Counted from the first letter of the stretch, positions 6,117 to 13,958 are shown. The stretch is DNA of 17,587 nucleotides from WTJD01 sp964225175 (GCA_964225175.1 CAXQNK010000059.1:1-17587); one strand, 5' to 3'. The notes: a model not told the origin generated them from the letters alone. Numbers and translations are program-made.

Positions 6117-8752
6117 TTCAGGGCATTGCTCACGATTTCTGACACGTCTGGAGATAGCGCAGGCTGCTTTGCAATACGCTCGAGCGCTTGTTTCATCAAC
6201 GCCTGACGATGGCTGTCAAAGCGTTTCCATCGATTGAATGCCGACACCATCCGTGCGGCAACCTGCGGATTACTCGCGTTGAGTTCGATCACACGGTCTG
6301 CGAGAAACTGGTAACCCGCACCACTGGCGGCGTGGAATCCCGTCGGGTTGACCATCGCAAACGCACCCACCAGGGACCGAACTTTGTTGGGATTGCGCAT
6401 ACTGAACGCCGGGTGCGTCATCAAAGTCTTCACACGCTCAACGGTCTCCGGCCCCGGCTGCGTCGCCTGGATCGCGAACCACTTGTCCATGACCAGGGCA
6501 TCGTCAATCCAGCGTGATTCAAAAGCCTCCAGTGCCGACTCAGCGGCGGGATCGCCAATTCGCACCAGACATCCCAATGCAGCCAGGGTGTCGGTCATAT
6601 TATCGCTGGACCCCAGTTGTTCGATGCAATACCGGCTGCCCTCCTCGGTCATCGAAAGAAATGAGAGGCAGACATTTCGTAGACTGCGTCGCGCCATGGC
6701 AACGGGGGTCTTTTGATATGCGCCCTCGTCCGCCACCCGCTGAAAACACGAAAGCCAGTCACTGGCTAGGCGGTTCGCGAGTTGCCCGCGAACAAAATCG
6801 CGCGCGACATGAATTCCGTCCACATCAACGGGGGTCATCTGCTCCGCGAGGTAATCCTCCTCAGGCAATCGCATCGCTTCAGCCAGCAGGGCCGGGTCGG
6901 CTGAATGATCCTGCAGCAGCCCCTGAAATGCACTGAGCAGTTCGGTTTGCAGCTGCATATCCCGCCCCGCCGAACGCCGCTTAACCTGTTCGAGGATGCA
7001 ATCCTGGGCAAGGCGCTGTGCCGCGTCCCAGCGCGCGAACGCATCGTTGTCATGGGCTATCAATACGGCCAGATCGGCCGGGTCGTAATCGAACTCGACC
7101 TTGACTGGCGCAGAAAAATCTCTGAGCAGCGACGGAACGGGTTGCGATTGAATATCGTCAAATATGAACGTCTGCTCCGCGTCCTTCAGGACCAATACAT
7201 GCGTCTCGGCAGCGGATGATTCATGGCTTCCCGCGAGCCGGACTTTCAGACAATGACCGGCACGGTCGAGCAAACCGACGGCGAATGGAATCACAAGCGG
7301 GTATTTCTCAGCCTGGTCAGCCGTTGCAGGCGTGTCCTGTTTGAGGGTCAGGGAGTAACGTGCCGACGACGCGTCATATTCAGCCTGCACGGTGACGACC
7401 GGCGTACCCGATTGGCTGTACCAAAGACCAAACTGGTCAAGATCAGCGTCATTAGCGTCCGCCATTGCGGACCGAAAGTCATCACAGGTCACTGCCTGGC
7501 CATCGTGTCGTTCGAAATACAGCCGCATTCCCCGCTGAAATCCATCCTCGCCCAGCAGCGTGTGGAAAAGACGGATGACCGCAGCGCCTTTCTGATACAC
7601 CGTGGCCGTATAAAAATTGTTGACCTCGACATACTGATCCGGCCGAATCGGGTGCGCCATGGGGCCCGCATCCTCCGGGTACTGGCGATTGCGCAGGTCC
7701 CGCGCATCCTGGATGCGCTTGACCGCCCGGGACTGCATATCCGCAGAAAACTCCTCATCCCTGAACACCGTGAGACCCTCTTTGAGGGTCAGCTGGAACC
7801 AGTCCCGGCAAGTCACCCGGTTGCCTGTCCAGTTGTGGAAGTATTCATGACCAATGACGCCTTCAATGGCCTGGTAGTCCCAATCCGTGGCGGTGTCGGG
7901 GCTGGCCAGAACATACTTCGAATTGAAGACATTGAGCGACTTGTTCTCCATGGCACCCATGTTGAAGTCATTGGTGGCCACGATGTTGTAGATATCCAGG
8001 TCATATTCCAGGCCGAAACGTGCCTCGTCCCAGCGCATGGCTTTGATCAGCGACTCCATGGCGTGGTCACAACGGTCAATATTTTCTCTCTCTACGTAGA
8101 CCCGCAAGGTCACCTCCCGACCGCTGCAGGTGGTGAAATGGTCTTCAACGTGCGCGAGGTCACCCGCCACAAGGGCAAACAGGTATGACGGTTTCGGGAA
8201 TGGGTCGTCCCAACGCACCCAATGACGATCCCCATCCTGACCTTCCGCCACCGCGTTGCCATTAGAGAGCAACACGGGGTAATGCACCCTCGAGCCCTCA
8301 AGCGTCACCTCGAACCGGGTCATCACATCCGGCCGGTCCGGGAACCAGGTGATTTTCCGAAATCCCTCCGCCTCACACTGCGTGAGCAAAAACTCACCGG
8401 ACTGGTAAAGCCCTTCCAGTGCGGTGTTCTCTGCGGGGCGAATACGCACGAGGGTCGAGACAACGCAACGCGCAGGCACGTCGTTGATCATCATTCGCTC
8501 GCCTTTGATCTGGAAACGCGACTTTTCCAGTACCTCCCCGTCAATGCTCAGCTCCAGCGTTTCAAGATCTTTGCCGTCCAGTTCGAGGCCGCCGGTGTGC
8601 TCGCCACCCTGCTTGATCTGAATCTGCATTTGTGAGCGCACAATTACAGCGGTATCTTCGAGCGTAAAATGCAGCCGCAACTGCTCGATCTCCCAGGGGT
8701 AAGCCCGGTATTCATGGCGGTGAATAATTTGGTTGACCTGTCCTTCTTTCAT
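6113..8752 (-). CDS. pepN: Aminopeptidase N, M1 metallopeptidase family
   Basis: Zinc aminopeptidase that removes N-terminal residues from peptides in the cytosol or periplasmic space. From the ATG at 8752 it has 879 residues, close to E. coli PepN (870). Visible signatures are the substrate-binding GAMEN (about 266-270), the zinc motif HEYFH (302-306) and the third zinc ligand Glu (about 325) in LKEGLTVFRDEEF. NTG and NFYTATVYQKGA elsewhere also fit, as does the HEYRAYPW..E.L.L.F.L start, which parallels E. coli YRHDYRAPDY. An in-frame GTG at 8779 would give 888 residues, but it lies only about 8 bases after the likely transcription start. The ATG at 8752 has AAGGA (8765-8761) at good spacing, so I prefer it. 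It is the first gene of a four-gene string and is divergent from the PLP enzyme at 8902. Confidence 0.96.
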   Translation of the reverse strand: MKEGQVNQIIHRHEYRAYPWEIEQLRLHFTLEDTAVIVRSQMQIQIKQGGEHTGGLELDGKDLETLELSIDGEVLEKSRFQIKGERMMINDVPARCVVSTLVRIRPAENTALEGLYQSGEFLLTQCEAEGFRKITWFPDRPDVMTRFEVTLEGSRVHYPVLLSNGNAVAEGQDGDRHWVRWDDPFPKPSYLFALVAGDLAHVEDHFTTCSGREVTLRVYVERENIDRCDHAMESLIKAMRWDEARFGLEYDLDIYNIVATNDFNMGAMENKSLNVFNSKYVLASPDTATDWDYQAIEGVIGHEYFHNWTGNRVTCRDWFQLTLKEGLTVFRDEEFSADMQSRAVKRIQDARDLRNRQYPEDAGPMAHPIRPDQYVEVNNFYTATVYQKGAAVIRLFHTLLGEDGFQRGMRLYFERHDGQAVTCDDFRSAMADANDADLDQFGLWYSQSGTPVVTVQAEYDASSARYSLTLKQDTPATADQAEKYPLVIPFAVGLLDRAGHCLKVRLAGSHESSAAETHVLVLKDAEQTFIFDDIQSQPVPSLLRDFSAPVKVEFDYDPADLAVLIAHDNDAFARWDAAQRLAQDCILEQVKRRSAGRDMQLQTELLSAFQGLLQDHSADPALLAEAMRLPEEDYLAEQMTPVDVDGIHVARDFVRGQLANRLASDWLSCFQRVADEGAYQKTPVAMARRSLRNVCLSFLSMTEEGSRYCIEQLGSSDNMTDTLAALGCLVRIGDPAAESALEAFESRWIDDALVMDKWFAIQATQPGPETVERVKTLMTHPAFSMRNPNKVRSLVGAFAMVNPTGFHAASGAGYQFLADRVIELNASNPQVAARMVSAFNRWKRFDSHRQALMKQALERIAKQPALSPDVSEIVSNALK

Positions 8753-8785
8753 GACGTCATTCCTTGGTGCATCTGGCACTTGAAT

Positions 8786-8821
8786 AGCCGCGTATTATAA
8801 ATCCCCTTTTGAGCCAGTCTA
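8786..8821 (-). promoter_or_regulatory. pepN promoter
   Basis: On the minus strand, TAGACT (8821-8816, four of six matches to TTGACA) lies 16 bp before a perfect TATAAT (8799-8794). It is followed by the GC-rich discriminator ACGCGGC, with a start expected near 8787. This gives a leader of about 35 bases to the ATG at 8752. Confidence 0.7.
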
Positions 8822-8858
8822 CGAGGATTTTCCCACCGGACCGGAATCACCTGGGCTA

Positions 8859-8877
8859 CTTGCCAAAATTGGGCAAG
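8859..8877. promoter_or_regulatory. Inverted repeat, possible operator in the pepN / PLP-enzyme divergent gap
   Basis: CTTGCC (8859-8864) and GGCAAG (8872-8877) form a 6-bp inverted repeat separated by the 7 bases AAAATTG. It overlaps a possible plus-strand -35 TTGCCA (8860-8865), followed 17 bp later by a poor -10 TAATTT (8883-8888) just before the ATG at 8902. The size and position suit a dimeric repressor site, but neither promoter nor operator is proven. Confidence 0.35.
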
Positions 8878-8901
8878 ACCGCTAATTTTAGATGCTCACC
8901 G

Positions 8902-9855
8902 ATGCACGAGAATTCATTGATCAGCCCTCATCCTCCAGCACCACCCACCTGCGACGATATCTTCAGGGCGCACGAACGGATCAACAAGCGGGTTGAGTGG
9001 ACACCTGTGGTCAATTCCCCCAACTTGGATTCAGTTTTGGGCTGTGAAGCCCACTTGAAGTGCGAACAGCTGCAAGGCATGGGGGCATTCAAGATTCGCG
9101 GCGCCATGAATGCGGTGCTCTGTCTGCGCGAGGCGGGCATCAACGGCGCGGTAGCCACCCACTCGTCGGGAAATCACGGTGCTGCACTTGCTGCAGCAGC
9201 AAGGGATGACGGTCGCCTGGCAACCATCGTGATGCCTGAGAACGCGCTGCCCTCGAAAATTGAAAATGTCCGCCGCCATGGTGGTGAAATACAATTTTGC
9301 GATGCCACGCAACGGGCGCGGGAGGAAGGCCTTGCCAGCCTGATTGCCGGGGGCCACATCGCTGTGCACCCGTATGATCAATTCGAGGTGATTGCCGGCC
9401 AGGGCACGGTGGCGATCGAAATGTTTCAACAGGTACCAGAGCTGGACATACTGCTCATGCCGATTGGCGGCGGTGGCCTTGCGGCGGGCTGCGCCCTGGT
9501 GGCCAACGAGCTGTCGCCGGCGACACGCGTGATCGCCGCTGAGCCCGCGGGCGCGGCGGATACGGCAGAATCCCTGGAACTTGGCCGGCGCATCCAGCAG
9601 TTCAAGCCCGATACGATCGCGGACGGGCTCAGGGCGCTGCTTGGGGCGACCAATTTCCTGGTTCTGAAAGAGCATCTCGACCGGGTTATCACGGTCAGTG
9701 AGGCCGGCATCTTGAACGCCATGAAACTGCTGGAAACACAGCTGGACATGCGGATAGAACCCTCATCTGCGACCGCCATTGCGGCGATTCAGGAATCTCC
9801 AGCTGTGTTCAAGGGCCAGCGAGTGGGCATTGTCATCACGGGCGGGAACAGCTAG
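8902..9855 (+). CDS. PLP-dependent serine racemase / serine-threonine (hydroxyaspartate) dehydratase family enzyme
   Basis: Fold-type II PLP enzyme of 317 residues, cytoplasmic, lacking the C-terminal ACT-like domain of biosynthetic threonine deaminase. The Schiff-base Lys64 is in GAFKIRGA. SSGNHG (88-93) cradles the PLP ring and the GGGGLAAG loop (189-196) binds the phosphate. Glu214, Ala218 and Asp220 (EPAGAAD) match the spacing of the divalent-cation site known in serine racemases. The second Ser of SSGNHG corresponds to the catalytic Ser of racemases, though hydroxyaspartate dehydratases share it. Likely reactions are racemisation or deamination of serine, or deamination of threonine or 3-hydroxyaspartate; sequence alone does not decide. 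I prefer the ATG at 8902 over a TTG at 8809, since the latter lies inside the divergent promoter region and adds 31 non-conserved residues. The 173 bp to the next coding start carry no terminator I can see. Confidence 0.9.
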   Translation: MHENSLISPHPPAPPTCDDIFRAHERINKRVEWTPVVNSPNLDSVLGCEAHLKCEQLQGMGAFKIRGAMNAVLCLREAGINGAVATHSSGNHGAALAAAARDDGRLATIVMPENALPSKIENVRRHGGEIQFCDATQRAREEGLASLIAGGHIAVHPYDQFEVIAGQGTVAIEMFQQVPELDILLMPIGGGGLAAGCALVANELSPATRVIAAEPAGAADTAESLELGRRIQQFKPDTIADGLRALLGATNFLVLKEHLDRVITVSEAGILNAMKLLETQLDMRIEPSSATAIAAIQESPAVFKGQRVGIVITGGNS

Positions 9856-9975
9856 GCACAGCCAGCCATGCCTGCAGCGCCGCTTCCTTCTCCGGTCAGG
9901 CCAACCACTGGCTCCGATCAAATGCGCTGCACCCTGGCTCAGCCCTGGAAGCGGGCAAGCGCGCGGCCCCTGGCG

Positions 9976-9988
9976 TATAATTCGCGCT
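9976..9988 (+). promoter_or_regulatory. Probable promoter (-10) of the SixA-like gene
   Basis: A perfect TATAAT at 9976-9981 is followed by the GC-rich TCGCGCT, placing the start near 9988, about 40 bases before the ATG at 10029. No convincing -35 is visible (GGGCAA at 9953-9958 with 17-bp spacing). Confidence 0.5.
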
Positions 9989-10028
9989 CACGCGCAATGG
10001 GATTGTGGCCGCCAGCGGGTTTAAAAAC

Positions 10029-10547
10029 ATGTCCGTAAGTCAGACGCTATACTTGCTCAGACACGCCAAGGCCGTTCCTTGGCACCCCGGTGTTATTGAC
10101 TTTGAACGCCAATTGGCGGAACGGGGCGTTGAACACATGCGGCAACTGTGCAGCTGGGTCAGCGATGCGCTCGTCGCACCGCAACGGGTATTGTGCTCAC
10201 CATCTGTCCGCACGCGCGAGACGCTCGCGCCCTTTCTATCCGCCTGGCAATTGACTCCCGAGCATGTGTCCTACGAGGCGGGTATTTACGAAGCCAGCAC
10301 CGGGCGACTTCAATCTCTCGCCGAAGAAGCCTTTGAAACCGATGATCGCATCATGATGGTAGGACATAACCCCGGTTTCGAGCACCTTGCGATCACCGTT
10401 TCCAGCAGTGCGGATGCTCGGCAAATCATGAAAATGCCGACCGGGACGCTTGCGGTCATCGAATTTCCACGGGGTTGGCGAGTAGACCAGGGATCAGGGC
10501 GGCTAAAACATTGGCTGACTCGAAAGCACCTGTCCCAACAGACGTGA
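10029..10547 (+). CDS. SixA-like phosphohistidine phosphatase (histidine phosphatase family)
   Basis: From the ATG at 10029 the protein has 172 residues. It begins TLYLLRHAKA, with the catalytic RH at residues 11-12; the motif is RHA here instead of the commoner RHG, as in many SixA-like proteins. It continues with ID.ERQLAERG, CSPSVRTRET (phosphate-binding Arg) and the second catalytic His113 in VGHNPGFEHLA. SixA removes phosphate from histidine phosphotransfer domains such as ArcB or nitrogen-PTS proteins; the substrate here cannot be told from sequence and no phosphorelay gene is nearby. An in-frame GTG at 10005 would add eight residues; the family alignment favours 10029, though neither has a strong ribosome binding site. 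Its stop is only 7 bp from the stop of the convergent gene at 10555. Confidence 0.88.
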   Translation: MSVSQTLYLLRHAKAVPWHPGVIDFERQLAERGVEHMRQLCSWVSDALVAPQRVLCSPSVRTRETLAPFLSAWQLTPEHVSYEAGIYEASTGRLQSLAEEAFETDDRIMMVGHNPGFEHLAITVSSSADARQIMKMPTGTLAVIEFPRGWRVDQGSGRLKHWLTRKHLSQQT

Positions 10548-10554
10548 ACGGTAA

Positions 10555-11019
10555 TCAGGGACGAATTGACGCTTCGTAGACCCGCGCCAATTCTGAAACC
10601 CCTTGCTCGTCCACTTCGGAGAATCGGTCGTATCGTGGACTGTCGAGATCCAGGACACCGGTCACGATGCCGTCGTGGAAAATGGGCACGACCAGTTCTG
10701 AATTCGAAGCTGCGTCGCACGCGATATGATCCGCGAACTGGTGTACGTCCGCTATTCGCTGAACGGATGCCTCCGCTACGGCCCGACCGCATACCCCCTT
10801 GCCTGCTGGAATCCGTACACAGGCCGGTTTCCCCTGGAAAGGCCCCAGCACGAGATCATCATCTTCAAGGAAATAGAAACCGACCCAATTCAGGTGGGGG
10901 ATGCTCTGATACATGAACGCGCTCAGGTTGGCGGCGTTGGCAATCGGATGCGTATCGCCCGAGAGCAGCTCGCGGGCTTGCGCCCTCAGAAGTTTGTAAT
11001 CTTCAGGTGTCGTTTTCAT
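10555..11019 (-). CDS. msrC: Free methionine-(R)-sulfoxide reductase (GAF domain, fRMsr)
   Basis: GAF-domain enzyme of about 154 residues that reduces free (not protein-bound) L-methionine-R-sulfoxide, probably using thioredoxin. It aligns closely with my recollection of E. coli YebR/MsrC: NW.GFY.LEDD.LVLGPFQGK.ACVRIP.GKGVCG.AV, then QRI.DVH.F..HIACDAASNSE, then GVLD.DS. All three cysteines of the relay, Cys67, Cys77 and Cys101, are present. The ATG at 11019 matches the family start. An upstream in-frame ATG at 11085 would add 22 residues and overlap the methyltransferase gene by 11 bp, so coupled initiation there is possible but less likely. It is the last gene of the hutG-hutF string and converges on the SixA-like gene. 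Confidence 0.93.
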   Translation of the reverse strand: MKTTPEDYKLLRAQARELLSGDTHPIANAANLSAFMYQSIPHLNWVGFYFLEDDDLVLGPFQGKPACVRIPAGKGVCGRAVAEASVQRIADVHQFADHIACDAASNSELVVPIFHDGIVTGVLDLDSPRYDRFSEVDEQGVSELARVYEASIRP

Positions 11020-11074
11020 GGCTTCATCCCATCGATCCGCACCTTGTCTGGATTGGAGACGCCGGGGCGGAGTT

Positions 11075-11701
11075 TCAAGCGGCATCCCCTATTTCACCCG
11101 CTCGGGTTTTTCTCAGGACCAGGAAAAAATTATTCGCTGGCATATCCCATATGGCTTCCATGACCAGCCCTTGGAGATGTGCAACTTGCTCCACGGCCTC
11201 GATATCCCGCAGCCCCATTTGCGGGTCCCGCAAGCGAAGTTGCCTGTCGAAATCCTCGTTGCTCGGAGCGGTGAATTCGCCGCTCCTGTTAAAGGGTCCA
11301 TAAATACACAAGCAACCACCCTCCCTGAGCAATTCGCCCACACCGCGCATCATGGCCTGTACGGCAGACCACGACATGATGTGGCAGGTATTGGACGAGA
11401 AAACGAGATCAAATTTCTGGTTCGGCCATGGGTCACGCTCAATCTCCAGGCAGATCGCTGCGGGCATGGGTACACCTGCCTCCCGTTCAATACGGGCATT
11501 CAAACCTCCCAATGCCTCTGAACGCTCACTGGCCTGCCAGCTGAGACCGGGCAGTCGCTCTGCAAAAAAAACGGCGTGCTGACCGGTTCCGGAACCAATT
11601 TCCAAGACTTCACCCTGCTGCGGCGCAACAAGGCGCAGACACTCCAGGATTGGCCGCTTGTTGCGTTCACTAGCTGGTGCGAAGGGCAGCTCACTGTTCA
11701 T
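11075..11701 (-). CDS. DUF938 SAM-dependent methyltransferase-like protein
   Basis: The 208-residue cytoplasmic protein has a class I methyltransferase fold. SAM-binding motif I is VLEIGSGTGQHAVFFAERLP (32-51), an acidic residue follows around ICLEIERDPWP, and FDLVFSSNTCHIMSW is a strong DUF938 signature, as are the opening FAPASERNK.PIL and the IYGPFNRSGEFTAPSN stretch. The target of methylation in this family is not established to my knowledge. It starts with an ATG overlapping the hutF stop by 4 bp (ATGA), so translation is coupled to hutF. Proximity to histidine catabolism may be only operon sharing. Confidence 0.9.
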   Translation of the reverse strand: MNSELPFAPASERNKRPILECLRLVAPQQGEVLEIGSGTGQHAVFFAERLPGLSWQASERSEALGGLNARIEREAGVPMPAAICLEIERDPWPNQKFDLVFSSNTCHIMSWSAVQAMMRGVGELLREGGCLCIYGPFNRSGEFTAPSNEDFDRQLRLRDPQMGLRDIEAVEQVAHLQGLVMEAIWDMPANNFFLVLRKTRAGEIGDAA

Positions 11702-13068
11702 AGCCCGATGCGTCCGCGCAAGCGCAAATACTTCGACTGGATATCATCCTCCGCCGGGTGCTTTCCATTCACAACAACAGGCTTGCCCGCCACCCAGACC
11801 GATTTGATCATGTCTTCTCCCCCTGAAAAAACCCAGCGTTCCAGAACCTGCTCCGGCCTGCATCCTCGCAGCAGGGGGTGCTGCTCATCAAGCTCTACAA
11901 GATCTGCCCTCAATCCTTTGGACAAGAGGCCGCAGGGCTGATTGATCGCTGTCGCTCCTGCGCTGCAGCACCGAGCATAGAGGGTTTCAGCTACGCTGTG
12001 GCCCCGCCGAGCAAGCACGTTTCGACGCCCTGTTCGCAGTCGCTCACCCCATTCGAGCTGGCGCAATTCCCCGGCGGGTGAAATTCGGACATTACTGTCC
12101 GATCCGACAGCAATCTTGCCATCCATTTCCAGCCAGTCATCAACAGGAAACAATCCATCACCGAGGTCTGCTTCGGTCATGGGGCACAGACCCAGGCTGA
12201 CACCCCGGCGCGCCAGGCGCTCCAACTCGTGGCTTTGTGCATGTGTTGCGTGGATCAGGGTCCAGTGTTCATCGAGATCCACTTCATCGGCAAGCCACTC
12301 GATGGGCCGGGCGCCCAGGTAAAAAATCGACTCCCTGACTTCAGCAGATTGCTCAGCAATATGCATGTGCCGCGGCATGGCCTCCGTCACCGCCTCATCC
12401 AGCGCACGGATGACATTGCGCGGCACCGCCCGCAAGGAATGAGGCGCAATACCGAGGCGCACCGCAGACCGGGTGTCGATTTCCTTTTGCAGTCGATCCA
12501 GCAAATCAAGGTAACCATCAAGACTGTTCACAAAACGCCTCTGCTGCTGCTCCGGGGCCTGCTCCCCGAAGCCTGCGTGCTGGTACAGAACAGGCAAAAG
12601 CGTCAGGGGCATTCCAGCCGTCTCTGCCGCAGCGATGATCCGCAAGCTCATCTCCTCCTTTTGAGCGAAAGGCGTTCCGTCCGCCTGGTGGTGCAGGTAA
12701 TGAAATTCTGCGCAGGAGGTGAACCCCGATTTCAACATGTAAAGATACACCCAGCTCAGGCAGACCTGGTATTCGGCCGGGCCCATCGAAGTGGCCAAGG
12801 CGTACATCGCTTGACGCCAACTCCAGAAACTGTCCTGTCCCTGGCCCGAACCCGGCGCGGCAAGACCAGCAATGAGCTGCTGGAATCCATGACTGTGGAC
12901 GTTGGGCATTCCCGGAACCACGAAACCACTGAGCCACTCGCCGGGGGTCTCTTCCTGATGTTGTCGGACATCCCGTATCATGCCGGCCTCGTCAACACCA
13001 AGGACCACGTCGTCACGCCATTCCTGACCCACCAGAGCATGCGCGCAGCTGATCTTGAGGTTATTCAT
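11698..13068 (-). CDS. hutF: Formimidoylglutamate deiminase
   Basis: Converts N-formimino-L-glutamate to N-formyl-L-glutamate plus ammonia in the five-step histidine pathway of Pseudomonas type. It has 456 residues, normal for the family, with the amidohydrolase-superfamily metal site. Visible are the HSH pair (His58, His60) in VPGMPNVHSHGFQ, His234 and His236 in PRHMHIAEQ with catalytic Glu239, His273 in LIHATH and Asp324 in VGSDSN. WSWRQ.MY (83-90) and FTSCAEFHYLHH (116-127) are typical of HutF and set it apart from related cytosine and guanine deaminases. It overlaps hutG upstream by 8 bp and the DUF938 gene downstream by 4 bp. Confidence 0.95.
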   Translation of the reverse strand: MNNLKISCAHALVGQEWRDDVVLGVDEAGMIRDVRQHQEETPGEWLSGFVVPGMPNVHSHGFQQLIAGLAAPGSGQGQDSFWSWRQAMYALATSMGPAEYQVCLSWVYLYMLKSGFTSCAEFHYLHHQADGTPFAQKEEMSLRIIAAAETAGMPLTLLPVLYQHAGFGEQAPEQQQRRFVNSLDGYLDLLDRLQKEIDTRSAVRLGIAPHSLRAVPRNVIRALDEAVTEAMPRHMHIAEQSAEVRESIFYLGARPIEWLADEVDLDEHWTLIHATHAQSHELERLARRGVSLGLCPMTEADLGDGLFPVDDWLEMDGKIAVGSDSNVRISPAGELRQLEWGERLRTGRRNVLARRGHSVAETLYARCCSAGATAINQPCGLLSKGLRADLVELDEQHPLLRGCRPEQVLERWVFSGGEDMIKSVWVAGKPVVVNGKHPAEDDIQSKYLRLRGRIGL

Positions 13069-13852
13069 CTACAGACCTCCAGGTCAACAGGGTCTCAAGG
13101 AATTCGGAGATCCGAACGCGCACATTTGCAAGGGGCGCGGGCAGGAGTCTCGGAGGATTCTCCTGCATGTACACGCGCTGAGCCATCTCCAGTTGCAGGG
13201 CATGGACATTTTTGTCCGGACGGCCATAGTGCCTCGTGATGTAGCCTCCTTTGAAACGCCCGTCTAACACGCACCGGTAATTTTCCCAACGATCAAATTG
13301 TGACTTGGCCAAGACAATCAGGTCACGGGCCGCACTTTTTCCATCATGACTCCCCAGGTTCAATGCGTCCAGGCGCCCTTCGAAAAGGCGCGGCAAGTTG
13401 CTTCTGATTGAGTGGGCGTCGATCAGAATCGCATATCCATGCGCCTTCACCAGGCGGTCCAGTTCATTCCTCAATATGCGGTGATAAGGCCGCCAGTGCC
13501 GGTCAAGGCGCTCCTTGCGATCTGCAGCTCCGGGCTCAGCTCCGGGCAGATAAATGTCTTGACCCTCGAAGGTCGTCAGAGGAATCAACCCGGTGCCTTC
13601 TCGTGTATACAGGGGCTGATCGTCTGGGGGGCGGTTGAGGTCAACGACATAACGTGAATTCCTGGCGATCAGGAGGCCCGCACCATGTTCAACTGCGATA
13701 TCCCATACCTGGTCGATATACCAATCCGTATCCGGCAGTTCGAGGGCCCGTTGTTTAAAACGCGACCTGATGGATTCAGGAATATGCGTACCCGCGTGAG
13801 GAATGCTGATCAGAACCGGACACTTCGCGGTGGCAAGGAACACCTCGTTCAC
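13061..13852 (-). CDS. hutG: N-formylglutamate amidohydrolase
   Basis: Hydrolyses N-formyl-L-glutamate to glutamate and formate, the last step after HutF. At 263 residues it fits the N-formylglutamate amidohydrolase family. Visible motifs are SIPHAGTHIP (16-25), DTDWYIDQVWD (41-51), RYVVDLNRPPDD (67-78), a Glu/His-rich middle, ILIDAHSI (142-149) and RHYGRPD with the closing Q.E.....YM pattern. The start is a GTG at 13852 with GAGG about nine bases before it. It is the first gene of the hutG-hutF-DUF938-msrC string and lies just after the pilQ terminator. I see no convincing promoter in the 54 bp between, so expression could need an activator or read-through. hutH, hutU, hutI and a HutC-type regulator are not in the window. 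Confidence 0.93.
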   Translation of the reverse strand: MNEVFLATAKCPVLISIPHAGTHIPESIRSRFKQRALELPDTDWYIDQVWDIAVEHGAGLLIARNSRYVVDLNRPPDDQPLYTREGTGLIPLTTFEGQDIYLPGAEPGAADRKERLDRHWRPYHRILRNELDRLVKAHGYAILIDAHSIRSNLPRLFEGRLDALNLGSHDGKSAARDLIVLAKSQFDRWENYRCVLDGRFKGGYITRHYGRPDKNVHALQLEMAQRVYMQENPPRLLPAPLANVRVRISEFLETLLTWRSVDE

Positions 13853-13900
13853 GGCACGAAACCTCGTGAAATGCAGCGCGTTGGTGGCGTGTGAGGACCT

Positions 13901-13932
13901 AAAAAAAACCCGGACCTGATCCGGTCCGGGTT
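13901..13932 (-). terminator. Rho-independent terminator of the pil operon
   Basis: A perfect 10-bp GC-rich stem (13907-13916 with 13923-13932; loop TGATCC) is followed on the minus strand by eight T (plus-strand A run 13901-13908). It lies 26 bp after the pilQ stop, so it ends the pil transcript before hutG. Confidence 0.92.
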
Positions 13933-13958
13933 CTCCACATTGAGTTCACCCTGGAGAA

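Noticed and set aside
7223..8188. Plus-strand open frame of 321 codons
   Set aside because: It is fully antisense to the conserved catalytic region of pepN and has no domain or ribosome binding site support.
8751..8760. Perfect 10-bp palindrome ATGACGTCAT over the pepN start codon
   Set aside because: It has a single occurrence, lies downstream of the promoter and has no matching half-sites around it, so chance is the simplest reading.
12229..13239. Long plus-strand open frame of 336 codons
   Set aside because: It lies opposite hutF and the end of hutG, shows no recognisable domain, and its length is explained by codon bias of the real genes.
13855..13868. Inverted repeat CACGA/TCGTG just upstream of hutG
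   Set aside because: The arms are only 5 bp; it overlaps the ribosome binding site and could affect translation, but it is too weak to call an operator.
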